Source: Buchnera aphidicola (Artemisaphis artemisicola)
Lineage (GTDB): Bacteria; Pseudomonadota; Gammaproteobacteria; Enterobacterales; Enterobacteriaceae
Reading direction: 5' to 3'
Assembly: GCF_005082365.1 (NCBI RefSeq)
Contig: NZ_CP034900.1
Location: 558,001 to 622,000 of the forward strand
DNA length: 64,000 nucleotides
Below the pieces are notes generated by a model that was given only the letters and a program-made list of their open reading frames with translations, ran no database searches and was not told the DNA's origin. Below, piece after piece: positions 20,760-30,497 of this stretch. Numbering within the stretch: position 1 is the stretch's first letter; every line of letters begins with the position of its first letter. The position numbers and the translations under genes were made by a program.

Positions 20760-21890
20760 ATGGTTACCTCAATTCCTATAAGTTTATACATTCATATTCC
20801 TTGGTGCTTAAAAAAATGTGGATATTGTGATTTTTATTCTTATGTTAGTAAAACAACTATTCCGGAAAAAAAATATATTGACAATTTATTAAAAGATTTT
20901 GAACAAGATTTATCTTTAGTTGGCAATAGAGAAATAAATACTATTTTTATTGGAGGAGGAACTCCTAGTTTACTAAAAAATGAATCTATAGAATATTTGT
21001 TAAATAGTATCAAAAAAAGAAGCATAGTTTCTAATGTTGCAGAAATTACTATAGAAGCGAACCCTAAAATACTAGAATATCAAAAATTTGTTAATTATAA
21101 AAAATGCGGTATTAATCGTTTTTCTATAGGAATACAAACATTTAATTCAAATTTATTAAAAAAAATAGAACGTACATATGATTTTTTAGAAGCAATTTAT
21201 TCTATTCAAGAATCAAAAAAAAATAATTGTAACTTAAATTTAGATTTAATGTATGGATTACCTGATCAATTATTAGAAAACGCAATATTAGATTTACAAT
21301 ATGCTATCAAATATCATCCGGCTCATATATCATGGTATCAATTAACTATAGAACCTAATACTCCTTTTTATGCAAAAAATATCAAATTACCTGATGAGAA
21401 TATGATTTTTCAAATGTTCTCTGAAGGCGATCAATTATTACGTAAATCAGGATATAATAAATATGAAATATCGTCTTATTCCAAATTAAATTATCAATGT
21501 CAACATAATTTAAATTATTGGAATTTTGGAGATTATATCGGAATAGGATGCGGGGCTCATGGTAAAATTACTCAAGATAATGGACAAATAATTAGAACTG
21601 TTAAAAATAAAAACATTCATGATTTTTTAAATGGTCATTATCTTAATAAGATGCATGTAGTTTCTAAAAAAGACAAAATATTTGAATATTTTATGAACGT
21701 TTTAAGATTATATAAACCTGTTTTTAAAAAACATTTTAGAGAAACAACTAATATCAATGAAATTTATATAGAAAAAAAAATTCAAATCGCAGTACAAGAA
21801 GGATTTTTAATTGATACAACAGATTATTGGGATACTACAAAAAAGGGTAAGTTCTTTTTAAATTCATTATTAGAAATTTTTTTAAAATAA
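20760..21890 (+). CDS. hemW: heme chaperone HemW
   Basis: HemW is a radical-SAM-family protein that binds and delivers heme. It is often mislabelled as coproporphyrinogen oxidase. The 376 residues have the cluster motif CLKKCGYCDF (Cys at about 17, 21 and 24), FIGGGTPSLL, and the HemW C-terminal domain. HemW, unlike HemN, carries three cysteines followed by Asp-Phe, as seen here. It accompanies hemC and hemD in the same window, although heme use in this reduced cell is limited. Confidence 0.95.
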   Translation: MVTSIPISLYIHIPWCLKKCGYCDFYSYVSKTTIPEKKYIDNLLKDFEQDLSLVGNREINTIFIGGGTPSLLKNESIEYLLNSIKKRSIVSNVAEITIEANPKILEYQKFVNYKKCGINRFSIGIQTFNSNLLKKIERTYDFLEAIYSIQESKKNNCNLNLDLMYGLPDQLLENAILDLQYAIKYHPAHISWYQLTIEPNTPFYAKNIKLPDENMIFQMFSEGDQLLRKSGYNKYEISSYSKLNYQCQHNLNYWNFGDYIGIGCGAHGKITQDNGQIIRTVKNKNIHDFLNGHYLNKMHVVSKKDKIFEYFMNVLRLYKPVFKKHFRETTNINEIYIEKKIQIAVQEGFLIDTTDYWDTTKKGKFFLNSLLEIFLK

Positions 21891-21900
21891 ACTGCAAATA

Positions 21901-22623
21901 TTATTCTTTTATTTGAAACATTAAATCAAAAATTTTATTACCTTGAAGAAATGCTTTTCTTTCAAATCTAGTTATTATACGAGATGTCGGACGTTCAACA
22001 AACAAATGTTTTTTGGATAAATTTTTATATTCTTGAACATCTTTTATTTCATTTAATATATATAAAGCATATTCCTCTGAATCTGTAGCAATATGCAATA
22101 TACCACTAATTATTAACTTTTTTGAAATTATTTTTAAAAAACTACATTTTAATAATCTTCTTTTATGATGACGTTTTTTGTTCCAAGGATCTGGAAAAAA
22201 AATTTGTATTTTTGATAAAGTACGATTTAAAATCATAGTGTTTATCACTTCTATTGCATCATGATTAATAATTTTTAAATTTTGAATTTTAGAAGAATAA
22301 GCAAAATTTAAACAAGAACCAATACCTGATTTATATACTTCTATTCCTAAAAAATTTTTATCAGGAAAATTTTTTGCAGTTTCAACTAAAGACTGGCCCG
22401 AACCAAAACCAATTTCTAATATAATTGGATTATTGTAATTACTGAAAATAGATTTTAAATTTAATGGTGTTAATTGAAAATCGATACCTATTAAAGACCA
22501 ATGTTTTTCAATAGCATTTAATTGAGATTGAGTAATACGACCTTGTCGACAAACAAAACTACGAATTTGACGAAAAAAAACACCATTTTCATTATATTCT
22601 TCTGTTAAAATATTTTTCTTCAT
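21901..22623 (-). CDS. trmB: tRNA (guanine-N7)-methyltransferase
   Basis: TrmB methylates G46 of tRNAs using S-adenosylmethionine. The 240 residues match E. coli (239). The SAM site is LEIGFGSGQSLVETA, followed by GIEVYKSGIGSCL and the catalytic and tRNA-binding IFFPDPWNKKRHHKRRL; FERKAFLQGNKIFDL closes the protein. It is convergent with hemW, with 10 bp between the stops, and divergent from mutY, the E. coli arrangement. Confidence 0.97.
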   Translation of the reverse strand: MKKNILTEEYNENGVFFRQIRSFVCRQGRITQSQLNAIEKHWSLIGIDFQLTPLNLKSIFSNYNNPIILEIGFGSGQSLVETAKNFPDKNFLGIEVYKSGIGSCLNFAYSSKIQNLKIINHDAIEVINTMILNRTLSKIQIFFPDPWNKKRHHKRRLLKCSFLKIISKKLIISGILHIATDSEEYALYILNEIKDVQEYKNLSKKHLFVERPTSRIITRFERKAFLQGNKIFDLMFQIKE

Positions 22624-22771
22624 ATTTATTTAATTAAATTTATATTATTAAAACAAAAAAACTTTGTTAAAAATGTTATTTAAAAATAATAACATAAATC
22701 AATATAGTTTAAAATATATATTCATCTAAATAAGACTTTAGTTTTATTTTTTAAAAAATGGTTTAACTATA

Positions 22772-23839
22772 ATGACAACATATATTTTTTCACAATTAGT
22801 TTTAAATTGGTACCATAATAATGGTAGAAAAAACTTGCCATGGCAAAAAAATAAATCATTATATATTGTATGGATATCTGAAATTATGTTACAACAAACT
22901 CAAGTGAAGTCTGTTATTCCATATTTTAAAAAATTTATACTAACATTTCCTAATATAAAATCTATAAATGATAGTACATTAGATGAATTATTACATTTAT
23001 GGAGTGGTCTTGGGTACTATAGAAGAGCTGTAAATATTTATAAAACAGCTAAAATCATTGAAAGAGAATTTCAGGGTGTATTTCCTACAAAATTTTTAGA
23101 TGTCATTAAATTACCAGGAATAGGAAGATCTACAGCAGGCGCTATTCTATCATTATCCTTGAATTTTTTTTATCCTATTTTAGACGGAAATGTAAAAAGA
23201 ATTTTAATTCGCTATTATGGTATTGTTGGAACTTTACAGAATAAAATTATAGAAAAGAAATTATGGAATATTATTGAATTAATTACACCAATACATAATA
23301 CCGGAAAGTTTAATCAAGCTATTATGGATATAGGTGCAATAATTTGTACTCATAAAAAACCAAAATGTAAAATATGTCCATTACAAGAAAAGTGTATTAC
23401 TAAATTAGAAAAAAAATGGGAAAAATATCCCTTAAAAAATATAAAAAAAATATGTTTAAAAAAAATATCTTGGTTTGTTGTAATTAAATTTAAAAATAGT
23501 TTTTGGATGCAAAAAAATATAAAGAAAAAAATTTGGAAAAATTTATTTACTTTTCCAACATTCGAAACTGAAATATTAGCTTTAAACTGGTTAAAAGAAA
23601 AAAAAATTAATATAACAAAATATGAAAGAATGACATCTTTTATTCATAAATTTAGTCATTTTAATTTACAGGTTTATCCTGTTTTAATTAAAATATCTTA
23701 TAATTCAAAATTTTATAAAGAAAACAATACTGGTCTTTGGTATAATTTAAAAATGCCTCAAAATATAGGATTACCTAAACCTGTTCAGGTAATATTGGAA
23801 AGTTTTAAGAAAAACACTTTAAAAAAAAAGGAGAATTAG
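22772..23839 (+). CDS. mutY: adenine DNA glycosylase MutY
   Basis: MutY removes adenine opposite 8-oxoguanine. The 355-residue product has the catalytic glutamate in [10 protein letters not shown] (near residue 35), the helix-hairpin-helix [14 protein letters not shown] with the essential aspartate in LDGNVKRIL, the [4Fe-4S] cysteines in [18 protein letters not shown], and a C-terminal domain that recognises the 8-oxoguanine. It is complete, so base-excision repair of oxidative damage is retained. It sits just upstream of yggX. Confidence 0.97.
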   Translation: MTTYIFSQLVLNWYHNNGRKNLPWQKNKSLYIVWISEIMLQQTQVKSVIPYFKKFILTFPNIKSINDSTLDELLHLWSGLGYYRRAVNIYKTAKIIEREFQGVFPTKFLDVIKLPGIGRSTAGAILSLSLNFFYPILDGNVKRILIRYYGIVGTLQNKIIEKKLWNIIELITPIHNTGKFNQAIMDIGAIICTHKKPKCKICPLQEKCITKLEKKWEKYPLKNIKKICLKKISWFVVIKFKNSFWMQKNIKKKIWKNLFTFPTFETEILALNWLKEKKINITKYERMTSFIHKFSHFNLQVYPVLIKISYNSKFYKENNTGLWYNLKMPQNIGLPKPVQVILESFKKNTLKKKEN

Positions 23840-23844
23840 AAACT

Positions 23845-24078
23845 ATGAAACGTATAATTTTTTGTACATTCTTAAAAACAAAATCTGAAGGTCAGGATTT
23901 CCAAGAATATCCAGGTGAACTAGGAAAAAAAATATATAATGAAATTTCTAAACAAGCTTGGAAAAAATGGCTAGAAAAACAAACTATTTTAATAAATGAA
24001 AATAAGCTTAACATGTCTAAATTAGAAGATCGAAAAAAAATAGAAAAAGAAATGAAATTATTTTTATTTCATGAATAA
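23845..24078 (+). CDS. yggX: Fe(II) trafficking protein YggX, C-terminally short
   Basis: YggX protects iron-sulfur proteins from oxidation and moves iron. Residues 1-75 match E. coli closely ([46 protein letters not shown]), with the conserved Cys 7. The protein stops at 77 residues; E. coli has 91, so the last 14 residues, a variable tail, are absent. It lies 5 bp after mutY and is presumably cotranscribed, coupling the Fe-S glycosylase with its protection factor. Confidence 0.95.
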   Translation: MKRIIFCTFLKTKSEGQDFQEYPGELGKKIYNEISKQAWKKWLEKQTILINENKLNMSKLEDRKKIEKEMKLFLFHE

Positions 24079-24151
24079 AACTATTTTATATTAACATTAA
24101 CCGTTAAAAATAAAAATTACTTTCTTATTTCATTAATAAAACATTAATACA

Positions 24152-24937
24152 GTGCTTATATTTGATTCTGGTGCAGGTGGTTTATCTTTTTTAAAAATTA
24201 TTAATAAAAGAATGCCTAATATTAAATATATTTATATATTAGATAATGAAGCATTTCCTTATGGAAATAAAACAGAACTCTTTCTTATTGAAAGAAGTAT
24301 AAAAATAATTAATATAATAAAAAAAAAATATCCTATTACTATAGTAGTAATAGCATGTAATACAGTTAGTACTGTAGCTTTATCTACTTTAAGAAAAAAA
24401 TTTAATTTTCCTATTATTGGAATATTTCCTAGAATAAAAGCTGCAGAAAAAATTACAAAAAACAAAATCATTGGTTTAATAGCAACGAAAAGAACTATTA
24501 ATTCATCGTATACTCAAAATATAATATATAAAAAATCTTCTTGTAATATTATAAAAGTCATAGGTACGAATAAATTAGCTTTAATAGCCGAAAAAAAAAT
24601 TAGAGGTCTTAAATTTTCAAAAATATCATTAGCTAATATTTTTAAACCATGGAATCAAGTCCAAAAAAAACCTGATACAATTATATTAGGATGTACACAC
24701 TTTTTATTATTAAAAAAAGAAATTAAAAAAATTTTATGTACACCATATATTTATTTTATAGATTCAACAGAAATACCACTGTTACAGATTAAAAAGTATT
24801 TTGCAAAATTTAACAAAAATCAGATAATACAAAAAAATATTTTTTTTTATTCAGAATATAATAAAGAATTAAGAGAGTTATTATTTTTTTTAAAACAATA
24901 TGATTTTTATACAATTCAACATATTATTATAAATTAA
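24152..24937 (+). CDS. murI: glutamate racemase
   Basis: MurI makes D-glutamate for peptidoglycan. The two catalytic cysteines lie in VVIACNTVSTV and ILGCTHFLLL, with FDSGAGGLS at the N-terminus. No ATG is available at the expected start: the frame begins either with GTG at 24152, directly at VLIFDSG, or with a rare ATT at 24143; a stop at 24137 excludes anything longer. E. coli MurI has about 20 extra residues before this point. The stop overlaps the sbcB stop by 11 bp on the opposite strand. Confidence 0.93.
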   Translation: MLIFDSGAGGLSFLKIINKRMPNIKYIYILDNEAFPYGNKTELFLIERSIKIINIIKKKYPITIVVIACNTVSTVALSTLRKKFNFPIIGIFPRIKAAEKITKNKIIGLIATKRTINSSYTQNIIYKKSSCNIIKVIGTNKLALIAEKKIRGLKFSKISLANIFKPWNQVQKKPDTIILGCTHFLLLKKEIKKILCTPYIYFIDSTEIPLLQIKKYFAKFNKNQIIQKNIFFYSEYNKELRELLFFLKQYDFYTIQHIIIN

Positions 24938-26366
24938 AACTAATATAACATAATTTTTGATGTTTTTTTATTGCATAATCCAACAATCTTGTCAATAAGA
25001 TTTTGTTTTTTGAATTAAAAGAATATTTCTTTAATAAACACTCAATTTTATTTTGATATTCATTTAAAGTAAACGGATTTAAAATTTCAAAACAATGTTT
25101 TAACCAGATTTTTTTTTCGTTATTATCTAATGTATGAAAAAAATTTCGAGCTCGATAACGAAAAAAAAGCACTTTTAAACGGGGATCATGAAAATTACAA
25201 TATTCTTTTTTTAAATATATTGGCTCAATTTTTCTAATATCGTTTATAATTTTTTTATCATTTAAATTAAAAAAAGAATTGTATATTTGCAGATCAACAT
25301 TAGAAGAATGATTAACAATATTGTCTTTAGAAAAGATTATTTGAATATTTTTAATCAAAGAAGAATTTCTCTTTAAAATTTCAATTTTTTTATAATATAA
25401 AATTAAATTAAATTTTAATCGATCATGATCTTCTTTACGAATTGTTTTAATCGGCGCTAATATAGGACAGCGATTCAAATGTACTAATACTACTCCTGAA
25501 TCCAATAATTCTTTAATAAAAGAACCTTCAAAAGAAATATTTTTGCATAAAAATATAAGTTTTTTAATATCTTTAAATAAATCAATAGCAATTAATATAT
25601 TTTTGTTATTTTGATGCCATATTAAAGGAAAAATACAACTAGCATTTTTCCGAATAGCACCAAAAAAATTAGAAATACAAACAATTGGTTCTGATTTTTT
25701 TAAATTAATTAATTTATACAATTCTTTTTTATTTTTGTTTTTAAAAAAGAAATTAAATAATTTAGGTTGTTTAGTTTTAACAAGTTTTGCCATTTCAATA
25801 GTCGCGTATACATCTGACATAGCATCATGTTTATCTAAATGTATGATATTATTAATTTCAGTTAAATCTGATAGTTTAAAACTAGGTAATCCTAATTGAT
25901 TTTTAGGCCATTTAATACCAATAGGTCTTAATGCGTAACAGGCTCTTAATAAATTTATTATATCCCAACGAGAATTTTTATTCTTCCAACTCCATTCATA
26001 AGGATCAAAAAAATTTCTATAGAATATATTTCTTGTAATTTCATCGTCAAAATTTATATTATTAAAACCAACAGTACAAGTATAAGGTTGCATTAAAATA
26101 TCATATATTTTTTTTGAAAAGTTATATTCATTCATGCCATTTTTTTGAGTATATTGAGGAGTAATATGAGTAATTAAAACAGATTGAGGATCTGGTAAAT
26201 AATCATCTGCTGGAAAACAATAAAAACATTCTGGAATATCTATGATGTTCAAATTTAAATCTGTTCTAATACAAGCAAATTGAGCTGGTTTATCTAAAGC
26301 TGTATGTGTTCCAAAAGTTTCATAATCATAAAATAAAAAAGTAGGTTTATAGTTTTTAAAAAGCAT
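24927..26366 (-). CDS. sbcB: exodeoxyribonuclease I
   Basis: SbcB degrades single-stranded DNA 3' to 5' and takes part in recombination and mismatch repair. The 479 residues match E. coli (475). The DnaQ-like exonuclease motifs are FYDYETFGTH (Exo I), GFNNINFDDEITRN (Exo II) and HDAMSDVYATIEMA (Exo III). The SH3-like and helical C-terminal domains follow, with FRYRARNF. It is convergent with murI. It is adjacent to tmaR, as in the E. coli sbcB-yeeX neighbourhood with the genes between removed. Confidence 0.97.
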   Translation of the reverse strand: MLFKNYKPTFLFYDYETFGTHTALDKPAQFACIRTDLNLNIIDIPECFYCFPADDYLPDPQSVLITHITPQYTQKNGMNEYNFSKKIYDILMQPYTCTVGFNNINFDDEITRNIFYRNFFDPYEWSWKNKNSRWDIINLLRACYALRPIGIKWPKNQLGLPSFKLSDLTEINNIIHLDKHDAMSDVYATIEMAKLVKTKQPKLFNFFFKNKNKKELYKLINLKKSEPIVCISNFFGAIRKNASCIFPLIWHQNNKNILIAIDLFKDIKKLIFLCKNISFEGSFIKELLDSGVVLVHLNRCPILAPIKTIRKEDHDRLKFNLILYYKKIEILKRNSSLIKNIQIIFSKDNIVNHSSNVDLQIYNSFFNLNDKKIINDIRKIEPIYLKKEYCNFHDPRLKVLFFRYRARNFFHTLDNNEKKIWLKHCFEILNPFTLNEYQNKIECLLKKYSFNSKNKILLTRLLDYAIKKHQKLCYISFNL

Positions 26367-26479
26367 TATGGTATTATTTTATATTAGTAATTAAATAAGA
26401 TGTTAATTTTTTAAAGATCATTAAAACAATCAAAAGAAATACAATTTACATCGAACATAAAAAATAAAAGGATTATCAA

Positions 26480-26788
26480 ATGTCAGAAACTAAGAAATCA
26501 TTTAAAAATGTTTTAGAATTCGTTCATAAATTTAGAAGAAAAAATAAAATTAAAAGAGAAATATGTGATATTGAAAAAAAAATTAGAGATAATCAAAAAA
26601 GAATACTACTTCTAGATAATCTTGCTCAATATATTACATCAGATATGAATCATGAAGAAATTAAAAAAATAATTTTTATGATGAAAAATGATTATGAAGA
26701 TAGAATAGATGATTATATTGTAAAAAATGCAGAATTGTCAAAAGAAAAAAGAAATTTATCAAAAGAATTAAAATTAATTATTAATTAA
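26480..26788 (+). CDS. tmaR: pole-localizing PTS regulator TmaR (YeeX)
   Basis: The 102-residue protein is a clear orthologue of E. coli TmaR, which gathers PTS Enzyme I at the cell pole. The line [35 protein letters not shown] and [20 protein letters not shown] follows E. coli almost residue for residue, and Tyr72, whose phosphorylation is needed for its polar localisation in E. coli, is kept in NDYEDR. It is a predicted coiled-coil protein with no membrane segment. Its natural partner system here is the mannitol PTS (mtlA). Confidence 0.95.
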   Translation: MSETKKSFKNVLEFVHKFRRKNKIKREICDIEKKIRDNQKRILLLDNLAQYITSDMNHEEIKKIIFMMKNDYEDRIDDYIVKNAELSKEKRNLSKELKLIIN

Positions 26789-26798
26789 AATTGTTTTT

Positions 26799-26871
26799 CT
26801 CCCCTGACTGGATTCGAACCAGTGACATACGGATTAACAGTCCGCCGTTCTACCAACTGAACTACAGAGGA
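26799..26871 (-). tRNA. tRNA-Asn (GTT)
   Basis: The cloverleaf has acceptor TCCTCTG paired with CAGGGGA, and the anticodon loop CTGTTAA gives GTT, decoding AAC and AAU. It is nearly identical to E. coli tRNA-Asn. The 3' CCA is not encoded (G discriminator followed by A). It lies just after tmaR on the other strand. Confidence 0.97.
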
Positions 26872-27006
26872 AGTAAATTTATATATATCAAAATTTTATA
26901 TCTCTGTCAAATATATATAAAATATTTTTAAAAAAAATATAATTTTTAAAAAGAATTCTAGATTATTAGAAAAAATTGATTTATAGTAAAGATAGCAAAA
27001 TAATGT

Positions 27007-27079
27007 GGCCCTTTAGCTCAGTGGTAAGAGCAGGCGACTCATAATCGCTTGGTCGCTGGTTCAAATCCAGCAAGGGCCA
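27007..27079 (+). tRNA. tRNA-Ile (CAT, lysidine type)
   Basis: The acceptor is GGCCCTT with AAGGGCC; the anticodon loop is CTCATAA. The body (CAGGCGACTCATAATCGCTT) follows E. coli ileX rather than tRNA-Met, so it should be the minor isoleucine tRNA whose C34 is converted to lysidine by TilS to read AUA. After the A discriminator the sequence reads TCA, apparently an eroded CCA. AUA is a very common codon in this genome, so this tRNA must be heavily used. Confidence 0.93.
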
Positions 27080-27225
27080 TCATAAAAATAAAAAAATTAC
27101 TTTTCTATAGTATATTGTTTTGCATAACAATAAAACTAGATAAGTATCAATGTTAATTGATATAAATATTTATAATGAATGTATATGTATTAAAAATTTT
27201 ATAATAAATTAAGGTTTAATTTTTT

Positions 27226-27869
27226 ATGTATTTAAAAAAAGAAGTAATTAATTTTTTTGTAAAAAAAAAGTATTAAAATTTGGATCTTTTAAATTAAAAT
27301 CAGGAAGAAATAGTCCTTATTTTTTTAATTCAGGTGTATTTTCTACCGGAAAAGATATTATTAAAATTGGTTTATTTTATGCTCATGCTATAATAAATTC
27401 AAAAATAGAATTTGATATATTATTTGGTCCAGCATATAAAGGCATTCCTATTTCTATAGCTACTTCTATAGCACTAAAACATTATTATAATTTAAATATT
27501 CCGTATTGTTTTAATAGAAAAGAACACAAAATACATGGAGAAAAAGGAGAATTAATTGGTCAAAACGTTTCTAATAAAAAAATTGTTGTTTTAGATGACG
27601 TTATTACATCAGGAACAGCTATACATCAAGCTATTAAAATACTTGAAAAAAAAGAAGCAAAAATCGTATCTGTTTTCGTTCTTTTAGATAGACAAGAAAA
27701 AGGAAGAAGAAACTTAAATGCTGTTAGTCATATAAATAATAAAAAAAATTATAAAATTATTTCTATAATTACCATTGAAGATTTAATTAATTATTTACTA
27801 GAAGATAAAAAATTAAAGAAAAATATTCCCCAGTTAATAAAATATCGTGAAAAATATGGAATCTTTTAA
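27226..27869 (+). pseudogene. pyrE: pyrE, orotate phosphoribosyltransferase, one-base frameshift
   Basis: PyrE makes orotidine 5'-phosphate from orotate and PRPP in pyrimidine synthesis. The ATG frame (MYLKKEVINFFVKKK) stops after 16 codons in an A9 run at 27261-27269. One extra A continues in frame through VLKFGSFKLKSGRNSPYFFN to the end, giving 214 residues; E. coli has 213. The PRPP-binding VVLDDVITSGTA and FGPAYKGIP motifs are intact and no other disruption is seen. The frame is easily missed because no ATG follows the shift. Its stop overlaps that of dut by 4 bp. Confidence 0.92.
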
Positions 27870-28324
27870 AGTAATCCAGAATGACCAAAACCTTTTTGAT
27901 CACGTACTGTCTTTTCATTAAAATCTTTTACTAAAGAAAAATATGGTTTAATAATCGGAATAAATATTATTTGTGCTATCCTATTATTAGGATAAATAAA
28001 ATATTGTTTTTTACTACGATTCCAAATTGAAATCATCAATTGACCTTGATAATCTGAATCAATTAAACCAACAGAGTTTCCTAATATAATACCTTTCTCA
28101 TGACCTAATCCAGATCTAGGCAAAATTAAAGCAGCAATGTTAGGATTTGCAATATGTATAGCTATACCTGTTGGAACTAAAACAGTATCTTGAGGATTTA
28201 ATTGAATTTTTTCTTTTATGCAAGCCTTAAGATCTAAACCAGAAGATCCTTCTGTTGTATATTTAGGTAAAGAAAAATTTTTATTTATATGTGTATTTAA
28301 AATTTTTATTTCGATTTTATTCAT
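27866..28324 (-). CDS. dut: dUTP diphosphatase
   Basis: Dut hydrolyses dUTP to dUMP and pyrophosphate, keeping uracil out of DNA and supplying dTMP synthesis. The 152-residue trimeric enzyme has the five family motifs, including [39 protein letters not shown] and the C-terminal [10 protein letters not shown] that closes over the active site. It is convergent with pyrE. A complete Dut matters in a genome with such high A+T demand. Confidence 0.97.
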   Translation of the reverse strand: MNKIEIKILNTHINKNFSLPKYTTEGSSGLDLKACIKEKIQLNPQDTVLVPTGIAIHIANPNIAALILPRSGLGHEKGIILGNSVGLIDSDYQGQLMISIWNRSKKQYFIYPNNRIAQIIFIPIIKPYFSLVKDFNEKTVRDQKGFGHSGLL

Positions 28325-28356
28325 AATAATATTATCTACTTTTTAATAAAAAATGT

Positions 28357-29115
28357 TTAACAAGTTTCTGATGCAGATACGTAAAAACCAGAATTAATAA
28401 AAGAAGAACGAGAAGATAATAAATAATTTAATGTATCCCCAGTCCATGTTCGCACTATTCCCCCAGCAGCAACAACAATAGCATGACCAGCAGCAGTATC
28501 CCAAATATGTGTATTCCCAAACCTTGGATAAATTTGAGCTTTTCCTTCTGCTATCAAACAAAACTTTAATGAAGATCCTAATTTTTTTATTTTATAATTT
28601 TTTATTTTTTCTAAGTAATCATTTAATTTATTATGAGAATGTGAACGACTAGTTATTAATAATGGAATATTTTGGTTAGAAACATAAATTTTTTCTCTTA
28701 AACCTAATTTGGTCTCTTTCCAAGCATTTTTTTCAAAAGAACAATATAAAACATCAAAAAAAGGTGCATATATTACTCCCAAAACGGGTATTCCATTTTT
28801 AATTAAACTAATATTTACTGTGAACTCACCGTTTTTTTTTAAAAATTCTTTAGTTCCATCTAATGGATCGACTAACCAATAATTATTCCAAGATTTACAA
28901 ATTTTAAAATCATATAATCCTTCTTCAGAAATAATAGGAATTTTAGGATCGATTAACGCAAGACCTTTTTTAATTATATTATTAGCTTCACGATCAACAT
29001 TAGTTATAGGGCTTTTATCTGATTTATAAAAAATATTTAAACGTTTTTCAGAATTATAAAAACTCATAATTGTATTTCCAGCACTACGTGCTAACTGACA
29101 AATTTGATCTAACAT
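28357..29115 (-). CDS. cysQ: 3'(2'),5'-bisphosphate nucleotidase CysQ
   Basis: CysQ removes adenosine 3',5'-bisphosphate, a by-product of PAPS reduction during sulfate assimilation. The 252-residue inositol-phosphatase family enzyme has the metal motifs PIISEEG, WLVDPLDGTKEF and the C-terminal WDTAAGHAIVVAAGG. Its presence fits a symbiont that reduces sulfate to make cysteine. E. coli cysQ lies in the same neighbourhood as rplI. Confidence 0.96.
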   Translation of the reverse strand: MLDQICQLARSAGNTIMSFYNSEKRLNIFYKSDKSPITNVDREANNIIKKGLALIDPKIPIISEEGLYDFKICKSWNNYWLVDPLDGTKEFLKKNGEFTVNISLIKNGIPVLGVIYAPFFDVLYCSFEKNAWKETKLGLREKIYVSNQNIPLLITSRSHSHNKLNDYLEKIKNYKIKKLGSSLKFCLIAEGKAQIYPRFGNTHIWDTAAGHAIVVAAGGIVRTWTGDTLNYLLSSRSSFINSGFYVSASETC

Positions 29116-29155
29116 TTTATACCGTAGATTTATATATTAAAAAAATTTTAAAGAA

Positions 29156-29608
29156 TTAATTTTTTGGAATGATATTGACTATAAAATAAACAACAACATC
29201 ATGATGTGGTTGAAACATTACTTTATGTTCACCAATGTGACGTAACAAACCATTTGGCAGTCGAATTTCTTTTTTATTTACTTTGATTCCTAATGTTGTT
29301 ATTTCTTTAATAATATTTCTTACACCTACAGAACCAAATATTTTATTTTCTTTTCCTACTTTAGAAGCAATAGTTATAGATTGTATTTTTTTAATTTTAT
29401 CAGCTCGAGACTGTGCTATTAATAATTTACTTTTATTTTCTTGTTCCAATGCAATACGTTGTGCTTCAAAAGATTCGATATTTTTTTTGTTAGCTAATAT
29501 CGCTTTTCCTTTAGGAATTAAAAAATTTCTTGCATAACCAGATTTAACATTAACAATTTTTCCAGAATCACCTAATTTATAAATTTTAGATAAAAGAATG
29601 ACTTCCAT
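29156..29608 (-). CDS. rplI: 50S ribosomal protein L9
   Basis: L9 links two domains at the base of the L1 stalk and affects frame maintenance. The 150 residues match E. coli (149). The N-terminal domain (MEVILLSKIYKLGDSGKIVNVKSGYARNF, beginning) and the long connecting helix are clear, and the C-terminal domain starts near residue 80. The run rpsF-rpsR-rplI is kept. L9 is often considered dispensable, but loss raises frameshifting, which could matter where many genes carry long A-runs. Confidence 0.97.
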   Translation of the reverse strand: MEVILLSKIYKLGDSGKIVNVKSGYARNFLIPKGKAILANKKNIESFEAQRIALEQENKSKLLIAQSRADKIKKIQSITIASKVGKENKIFGSVGVRNIIKEITTLGIKVNKKEIRLPNGLLRHIGEHKVMFQPHHDVVVYFIVNIIPKN

Positions 29609-29655
29609 AGTTTATTATTCTCTTTGATAGTTAACTTGTTTTTGTAATTATCGTA

Positions 29656-29883
<228 letters not shown>

Positions 29884-30000
29884 TTATATTTTCTCCAAAT
29901 ATAATAAATATATTATATTAAATATTTGTTTTTTTAAAAGATTAAAGAAACTTTTTTTTAAAGATTTTTTAAATATCATTAAAACTTTTTATGATTGACG

Positions 30001-30342
30001 TTATTTTTTTTCTTTTTTATCATCTTTTAATTTTAATATAGGTGATAATTCAGTTATTGCTTTTTTCATAGACATAATCATATTTCTAAGAATAATGCTA
30101 TTAAAACGAAATTCTGTTTCTAACAGATTAATGGTTTTAGGAAAAACTTCTATATTCATTAAAATATAATGTGCTTTATGTAATTTTTTAATAGAATAAG
30201 ATAATTGACGTCTGCCCCAGTCTTCTAGACGATGTATAATTCCTTCGTTATCAGAAATTATTTTTTTATACTTTTCAATCATAAGAGGTATTTTTTCACT
30301 TTGATCTGGATGAATCATAAATATTATTTCATAATGACGCAT
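30001..30342 (-). CDS. rpsF: 30S ribosomal protein S6
   Basis: S6 is a ferredoxin-like-fold platform protein that pairs with S18. The 113 residues ([19 protein letters not shown], beginning; then [18 protein letters not shown]) match the family. The acidic poly-glutamate tail of E. coli S6 is absent; the end is basic and acidic mixed ([11 protein letters not shown]), so RimK substrate sites look gone. A perfect 9-bp stem lies just upstream in its leader. Confidence 0.97.
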   Translation of the reverse strand: MRHYEIIFMIHPDQSEKIPLMIEKYKKIISDNEGIIHRLEDWGRRQLSYSIKKLHKAHYILMNIEVFPKTINLLETEFRFNSIILRNMIMSMKKAITELSPILKLKDDKKEKK

Positions 30343-30366
30343 AAAATATGTCCTTTTGGTTTTTAA

Positions 30367-30407
30367 GCTTCCTTACTAAGATGGTTGTATACACTTTTTA
30401 AGGAAGC
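30367..30407 (-). promoter_or_regulatory. candidate S6:S18 autoregulatory leader hairpin of rpsF
   Basis: Read on the minus strand, GCTTCCTTA and TAAGGAAGC form a perfect 9-bp stem about 25 bp before the rpsF start, enclosing a 23-nt loop that contains ACAACCATC. An S6:S18 complex is known to bind a stem-loop in the rpsF leader of many bacteria and repress translation. The stem and its relatively G+C-rich character in this background suggest the same element. The match to the published consensus was not checked. Confidence 0.5.
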
Positions 30408-30497
30408 AAGGCACAATGTTAAATTAAAGAAAATAGGTATACATGGTATTTTAATTACAAAAAAAAATCAATATAATTTATATTATACAAAATAGAA

